This document shows positions 61,001-64,000 of a DNA stretch of 64,000 bases, piece after piece. The notes beneath the pieces were generated by a model. That model worked only from the letters and a program-made list of their open reading frames with translations. It ran no database searches and was not told where the DNA came from. The stretch's first letter is position 1. Each line of letters opens with the position of its first letter. Source of the stretch: Reticulitermes speratus (taxonomy: Eukaryota > Arthropoda > Insecta > Blattodea > Rhinotermitidae); contig JAJKFL010000013.1 of NCBI GenBank assembly GCA_021186555.1, positions 13,385,243-13,449,242 of the forward strand, read 5' to 3'. The position numbers and the translations under genes are program-made.

Positions 61001-62427
61001 GGGGGCCGGAACAGGCTTCATTAAGACAATACATGTCGACGGAACGAAGACTGCCAATATTGTCCCTGTTGACATGACTATTAACGCCCTCATTGTGTCA
61101 GCGTGGGAGGTCGCCAACAAACCCAGGTAACACGGAATACTGTCGGGTGGCAGTTAAACCATCAAAAAATTATTTAGAGATGAGATTTGTGCTTTCATGA
61201 TCACCGCGGTTCCAATGAGAATTATTACTTAAAAATTGTAATTTTAAGCATTAGGTGTCGTCTCTGAACCATTAATTTACTGTGTATGCATACCTCTGCA
61301 ACCATAAATGTTGAGGAAAGGAGCGGTTCGAAAGGGAGAAGTATTTTATTATTCACTACGAAATATTTGTGTTGTTTTGCGAATGGGATAATGCACGTAA
61401 TATAATTATTTAGTTTTAATTTCATACGTGATTTCTAATAATCAATTTCTCTTCATGACGATAGAAGTAAAAACTCGTATCTCGCTCGATTTCTTAAGTT
61501 TCGACAATTGGATATGATTCACTCCCAGTCATAAACTCACCTAAACTTACAAGGAAGCTGAAATCAGAAATAAATTTAGAGTGCGGTGAAACCTGTCTAA
61601 TATGAACGAGATATAAATTTTACGTGTATTTTTGTTTATTTTATGTGTAAAAGTGTTGTAATTTACGTAGTTGGTAAGGCAGCAAAAATCTGATATTGGA
61701 ATCTGCTATTATTCTCTCGAGTTCATTTTACTGCATTTGTTTCTATACAGACTCCCAAGTGAAACTGATATTCAAGAGATCGAGCAATGTAATGGTGAGC
61801 GTGGAACAAATGCCTCATTTACTGATTTGACATCTCAGTATATTTTTATGAGGAAAACAATATTAAATAGAGGTGCAAACAAGCAAAATGCGGTTTTGGA
61901 CAACTTTCTGTTCCTACTAGAATGCAGATGAGTTCCCGGTGTATAATGTTTTCCTATTCTTAATATAGCGCCCACAGTGGATTTGATATCCTGAATTATA
62001 TCTTTCTTATATTCCTAACACAGTAACCACAGTGAAAATGAGAGCCCGATGTATAACTGGTTCCTATTCCTAATACAGTGGAGATTAATCCCGATGTATA
62101 ACATTTCCTGTTGCAAATACAGGGCCCACAGTGGAGATGAGATCCCAATGTAAAAGGTTTTTCTTGTTCCCTACACAGGGTCCAGAGCGCAGATGAAATC
62201 CCGGTGTATAACTACGTGTCCTCGGTGCAGAAGCCCCTCACTTATGATCAGTTCATGGACTTGAGTGCGCGGCACGGGATGCAGGTTCCAAGCATGCGAT
62301 CCATGTGGTACTACTCGCTGGCACTGAACAAGCGTCGCTCTGTGCACCTAGTGTACCTGCTCTTCCTGCACTTCATCCCGGCCACCATAATAGACGGGAT
62401 CGGCTTGCTCCTCGGAAAACGGCCCAA
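54815..62427 (+). CDS. Fatty acyl-CoA reductase, exons 1-6 (3' part beyond window)
   Basis: Six exons join to about 386 residues of an insect alcohol-forming fatty acyl-CoA reductase, which reduces acyl-CoA with NADPH to a fatty alcohol (wax, hydrocarbon and pheromone precursors). Family members usually sit on ER or peroxisome membranes. Seen: Rossmann motif TGGTGFMG (residues 23-30), HVSTVYCNC, catalytic pair Y211xxxK215 in [27 protein letters not shown], and VYNYVSS opening the FAR C-terminal domain. The usual length is about 500, so roughly 120 residues with the C-terminal hydrophobic segment lie beyond 64000. The ATG at 54815 fits family N-termini ([16 protein letters not shown]). Exons are 54815-55023, 56123-56371, 57839-57984, 60131-60240, 60931-61126 and 62179-62427; all introns are GT-AG. 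Exon 1 has a one-base frame break. Which of the many insect paralogues this is cannot be told. Confidence 0.93.
55560..55684. repeat. Three-unit 41-43-bp minisatellite in intron 1
   Basis: Units start at 55560, 55601 and 55644, each CGCTATATGTGACGTACGAG followed by a GAAGAAAGAGTT end. They differ by a 2-bp indel and a few substitutions. Confidence 0.92.
55731..55846. repeat. 116-bp near-perfect palindrome
   Basis: The centre is CCCC/GGGG at 55785-55792. The inner 30 bp of each arm (TTCACTTTTTATTCTTTAAC) is almost perfect and the outer arms diverge slightly. TTCGAGCGTCGAA occurs in direct orientation just outside both ends (about 55718-55730 and 55881-55893), as a target duplication would. 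Confidence 0.88.
56123..56371 (+). CDS. Reductase exon 2
   Basis: 83 codons, residues 71-153, phase 0 at both ends. [20 protein letters not shown], then [53 protein letters not shown]. Acceptor AATTTCAG, donor [20 protein letters not shown] matches the conserved V(x)H(x)AATVRFDE block of the family. Confidence 0.93.
57090..57266 (-). mobile_element. SINE B, head lost, in intron 2
   Basis: Tail GGTAAAAGTAAAG at the left, GGAGGTTGAGGCTCCCAG, CCGGCCGCCTCTACCCC, then ends at CATTTCTGTTACAGGC. The tRNA-like head is absent. Confidence 0.8.
57296..57560 (-). mobile_element. Compact LINE fragment R3 in intron 2
   Basis: The minus strand matches R1 and R2 from the 3' end (TGTCGTGTAAGACAGACTGC) through [19 protein letters not shown]-type text. 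Several frame changes; older than R2. Confidence 0.75.
57839..57984 (+). CDS. Reductase exon 3
   Basis: 48 codons plus two bases, residues 154-201. [37 protein letters not shown], then DEMLEAITP. Acceptor CTCCTTTCAG. The donor TA/GTAAGT is phase 2, and the split codon becomes TAT (Y) with exon 4. Reading straight on would give a TAG. Confidence 0.93.
58700..58830 (-). mobile_element. SINE D fragment in intron 3
   Basis: CTGAAGTACTTGGGAAAAAA and CACTTTGTCAACCACAATTC match the SINE D body on the minus strand. The head is not recognisable. Confidence 0.55.
59523..59755 (-). mobile_element. Old SINE A in intron 3
   Basis: GGAGGTGAGTAACCAGG, GGCCGCTTTTACCCCGGG and a minus-strand head with box B-like GGTTCGATTCGTG at the right end. 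Confidence 0.65.
60131..60240 (+). CDS. Reductase exon 4 (catalytic YxxxK)
   Basis: One base completes Y202, then 36 codons and one base. [37 protein letters not shown]211 and K215 form the catalytic pair. Acceptor TTGCTTGCAG, donor ATAG/GTTAGT, phase 1. Confidence 0.94.
60326..60545 (+). mobile_element. Mariner transposase C-terminal fragment in intron 4
   Basis: [33 protein letters not shown], a stop, then [16 protein letters not shown] and DCIEKC. This order (LGG-F, W-D, GI-KL-RW, YVEK) is the end of mariner-family transposases. A relic with at least one in-frame stop; no terminal repeats seen. Confidence 0.7.
60611..60930 (+). repeat. Eight 40-bp units ending at the exon 5 acceptor
   Basis: Units begin at 60611, 60651, 60691, 60731, 60771, 60811, 60851 and 60891. 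All are exactly 40 bp and of the form TTSTGGGTACGATTAATGAG plus TTCTGATATTTGTGTCACAG. Units 3-5 appear identical. The ninth start is exon 5 itself (60931, TTGTGGGCACACGCAATGAG). Seven of the eight units end with the same (C)ACAG acceptor that precedes the exon; the first ends in GTAG. Confidence 0.97.
60931..61126 (+). CDS. Reductase exon 5
   Basis: Two bases complete V239, then 64 codons and two bases. [60 protein letters not shown]. The IVPVD-x-x-NALI block is highly conserved in the family. Acceptor GCTGTCACAG lies inside the last 40-bp unit. Donor CCCAG/GTAACA. Confidence 0.94.
61751..61931 (+). other. Unexplained open frame in intron 5
   Basis: After TTCTATACAG an open frame [20 protein letters not shown] runs about 60 codons to a stop in the first exon-6-like unit. 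It has no counterpart in reductases known to me. It may be a chance frame or a relic alternative exon. Confidence 0.2.
61911..62178 (+). repeat. Five 44-57-bp units ending at the exon 6 acceptor
   Basis: Units end at 61967, 62023, 62078, 62122 and 62178, each in a TA(T/C)AG or ACACAG acceptor. The consensus opens GGCCCACAGTGGAGATGAGA, then TCCCGATGTATAAC, then a pyrimidine-rich TTCCTATTCCTAATACAG. The first part is homologous to exon 6 itself (GGTCCAGAGCGCAGATGAAA, TCCCGGTGTATAAC). One unit lacks about 11 bp; units are more diverged than in the exon 5 array. Confidence 0.93.
62179..62427 (+). CDS. Reductase exon 6 (start of C-terminal FAR domain)
   Basis: One base completes R304, then 82 codons and two bases. 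[33 protein letters not shown], then a hydrophobic [20 protein letters not shown] and GLLLGKRPK. Donor CCCAA/GTATGT, phase 2. The gene continues past the window. Confidence 0.93.
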
Positions 62428-62848
62428 GTATGTTGTGTCGTGATTACCGATGATAATAATAATAATAATAATTATTATTATTATTATTATTATTGGAATT
62501 TTTTTCGCATTTTTTATCGATGTGTCAGCACTCTTGTAGTGCAAATTCACTTATCCTCTGCACGTAGATTGTTTTCCATTTTTCATCTGTTGAAGTCTAA
62601 GCTAGAGATATAATTGTCAAATATTTCCTTTGAAAACTGAAATGTTTTGCCTGACAATGTCTGTAATCGGACCACTGAAGTGAGGATTAGTAACTAAAAT
62701 GTAAGTACACAGCTTTACATACAATAATAAGTACATTATTAGTTTATATAAATATGTATTAATATGCAGAAGAAAGGACATTTTGAATACATTTAACTGT
62801 AAAATAAGAAAATTCACTTCTTTATTACTGCTACGTTACAGGAAAGCA

Positions 62849-62850
<2 letters not shown>

Positions 62851-62892
<42 letters not shown>
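62851..62892. repeat. (AT)n microsatellite
   Basis: About 21 AT units. Confidence 0.95.
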
Positions 62893-62893
<1 letters not shown>

Positions 62894-62983
62894 GTATTCT
62901 TCATACACAGAATGATGTATTTAATGTGCCCAAATTTCACGTTGTATTCACCGTGCATCGTTATATAACTGATTATCATTCAC

Positions 62984-63245
62984 CAACAAATGCACAAAGA
63001 TAATTTTTTTCACTAATTACTTTATTAAAGGATTTCCCCTATAAGTATTTCGGCAAACTATATTGCCATCTTCAGGGGGTCATTTTTGGTTTGTACATAG
63101 ACCATATTGACACATGTACATTGGTCTATGTACAAACCAAAAATACCCCCTGAAGATGGCAATATAGTTTGCCGAAATACGTATAGGGGAAATCCTTTAA
63201 TAAAGTAATTACTGAAAAAAATTATCTTTGTGCATTTGTTGGTGA
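62984..63245 (+). mobile_element. Foldback element with the best hammerhead-like core (F4)
   Basis: Arms of about 120 bp are nearly perfect. On the plus strand of the right arm: stem I CCCC 63146-63149 with GGGG 63186-63189; CTGAAGA 63150-63156; stem II GGCAA/TTGCC (63158-63162, 63169-63173); GAAA 63174-63177; stem III ATAC/GTAT; A at 63185 as the cleavage-site base. The left arm on the minus strand has CTGAAGA (63075-63069) and GAAA (63051-63048) but a mismatch in stem III. It lies inside the reductase intron. Confidence 0.8.
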
Positions 63246-63329
63246 ATGATAATCAGTTAATGTGCCCAATTAACATATTGCTTCAAGTTTTAAGAAGACA
63301 AGTGAAGCAATAGACAGACTACGTAGCAA

Positions 63330-63838
63330 ACAAGACAGGCAATGTACGTATAATGTAACATTGTGGCGCTTTCGCGAACCATTGTTGCCGTGGAAAAGCA
63401 ACAAGTATCACACATTCTGAGTGTGTGTCTGTAGCCTTAGTTATCCAGCATGCAAAGCGCTTGCGCTGAATTTTCATCTGTGGCCTGTCTGGCTCCACCA
63501 TATTTTTTCACATTATCTTACAAATGGTACGATTTTTGGGAAAAAGTTATTGACCATAAGATGTGTGTTTTTATTTTCTCTACAACTTTTATGTGAAACA
63601 TTTCTTACTCTAAGAAAAATTCAGCGAGATATCATAAATGTACATAGGTATTCATGTGAAGTACCCGTTATTGTGGTCAGAGTTTAATGAAACTTCAATT
63701 TTCTAGACGAATTTTCGAAAAATGCTCAAATATCAAATTTCATGAAATTCTCTCCAATGGATGCCGAGTTGTTACATGCAGACGGACAGTCGGACAGACA
63801 TGACGAAGCTAATAGCCACTTTTTGCGAATGCACCTAA
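63330..63838 (+). mobile_element. Element Z, copy 4
   Basis: ACAAGACAGGCAATGTACGT, GGCGCTTTCGC at 63365-63375, ACCATTGTTGCCGTGGAAAA, GCAGACGGACAGTCGGAC, and a diverged right end GCGAATGCACC at 63825-63835. Confidence 0.78.
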
Positions 63839-63924
63839 TAAAAATCATTATTTTTTTTAGAGAATCCATAATTTGTATGTTAAAAACAAATTTTAAATAA
63901 TACACAATACGTAATGTAGTACAG

Positions 63925-63971
<47 letters not shown>

Positions 63972-63991
63972 GTGTGTGTGTGTGTGTGTGT
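63925..63991. repeat. (AT)n followed by (TG)n
   Basis: A compound microsatellite at the window end. Confidence 0.95.
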
Positions 63992-64000
63992 TAAGTGGAT

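Larger units (their letters stand above)
62428..64000 (+). other. Intron 6 of the reductase gene (open-ended)
   Basis: Contains TAA/TTA and TA microsatellites, foldback F4 and element Z copy 4. No further reductase exon seen before the window ends. Confidence 0.7.

Noticed and set aside
60876-61130. Independent ORF overlapping exon 5
   Set aside because: It is exon 5 read with part of the preceding 40-bp units; the acceptor at 60930 and family alignment define the exon.

Overview
The window reads as nuclear DNA of an insect. It has one clear multi-exon host gene with GT-AG introns, one proline-rich secreted-protein exon, and a dense load of LINEs, tRNA-headed SINEs, foldback elements and microsatellites. 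The repeat style and the insect-type fatty acyl-CoA reductase would suit a large polyneopteran genome such as a cockroach or termite, but the order is an inference. All calls were made by eye, without database searches.

Layout. 1-2480: no gene seen. 2481-3190: a 47-bp duplication, then a 138-bp tandem array. 3541-4527 (minus): an exon for a YGPP-repeat, polyproline, probably secreted structural protein whose first exon lies upstream and was not found. 4.9-17 kb: LINE remnants (CR1/L2-like, jockey-like and a compact LINE), nested SINEs and a decayed transposase-like gene at 12.07-13.32 kb. 17-54 kb: no convincing host gene. It holds five recurring families: SINE A, SINE B, the composite SINE C, SINE D and a roughly 500-bp element called Z here. 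It also holds foldback elements that carry hammerhead-ribozyme-like cores.

54815-62427 (plus): six consecutive exons of a fatty acyl-CoA reductase (alcohol-forming), cut off by the window end inside intron 6. The NADPH-binding TGxxGxxG motif, the YxxxK catalytic pair and the start of the C-terminal FAR domain are visible. Exon 1 carries a one-base frame break; the other five exons and all splice sites look intact.

The most unusual observation is in this gene. At the 3' splice sites of introns 4 and 5, the acceptor together with the first bases of the following exon has been tandemly amplified into the intron: eight exact 40-bp units before exon 5, and five 44-57-bp units before exon 6. The second notable theme is the hammerhead cores in foldback elements, best at 63146-63189. 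The third is SINE modularity: families A and B share a central block and tail under different tRNA-like heads, and composite SINE C moved as a unit.
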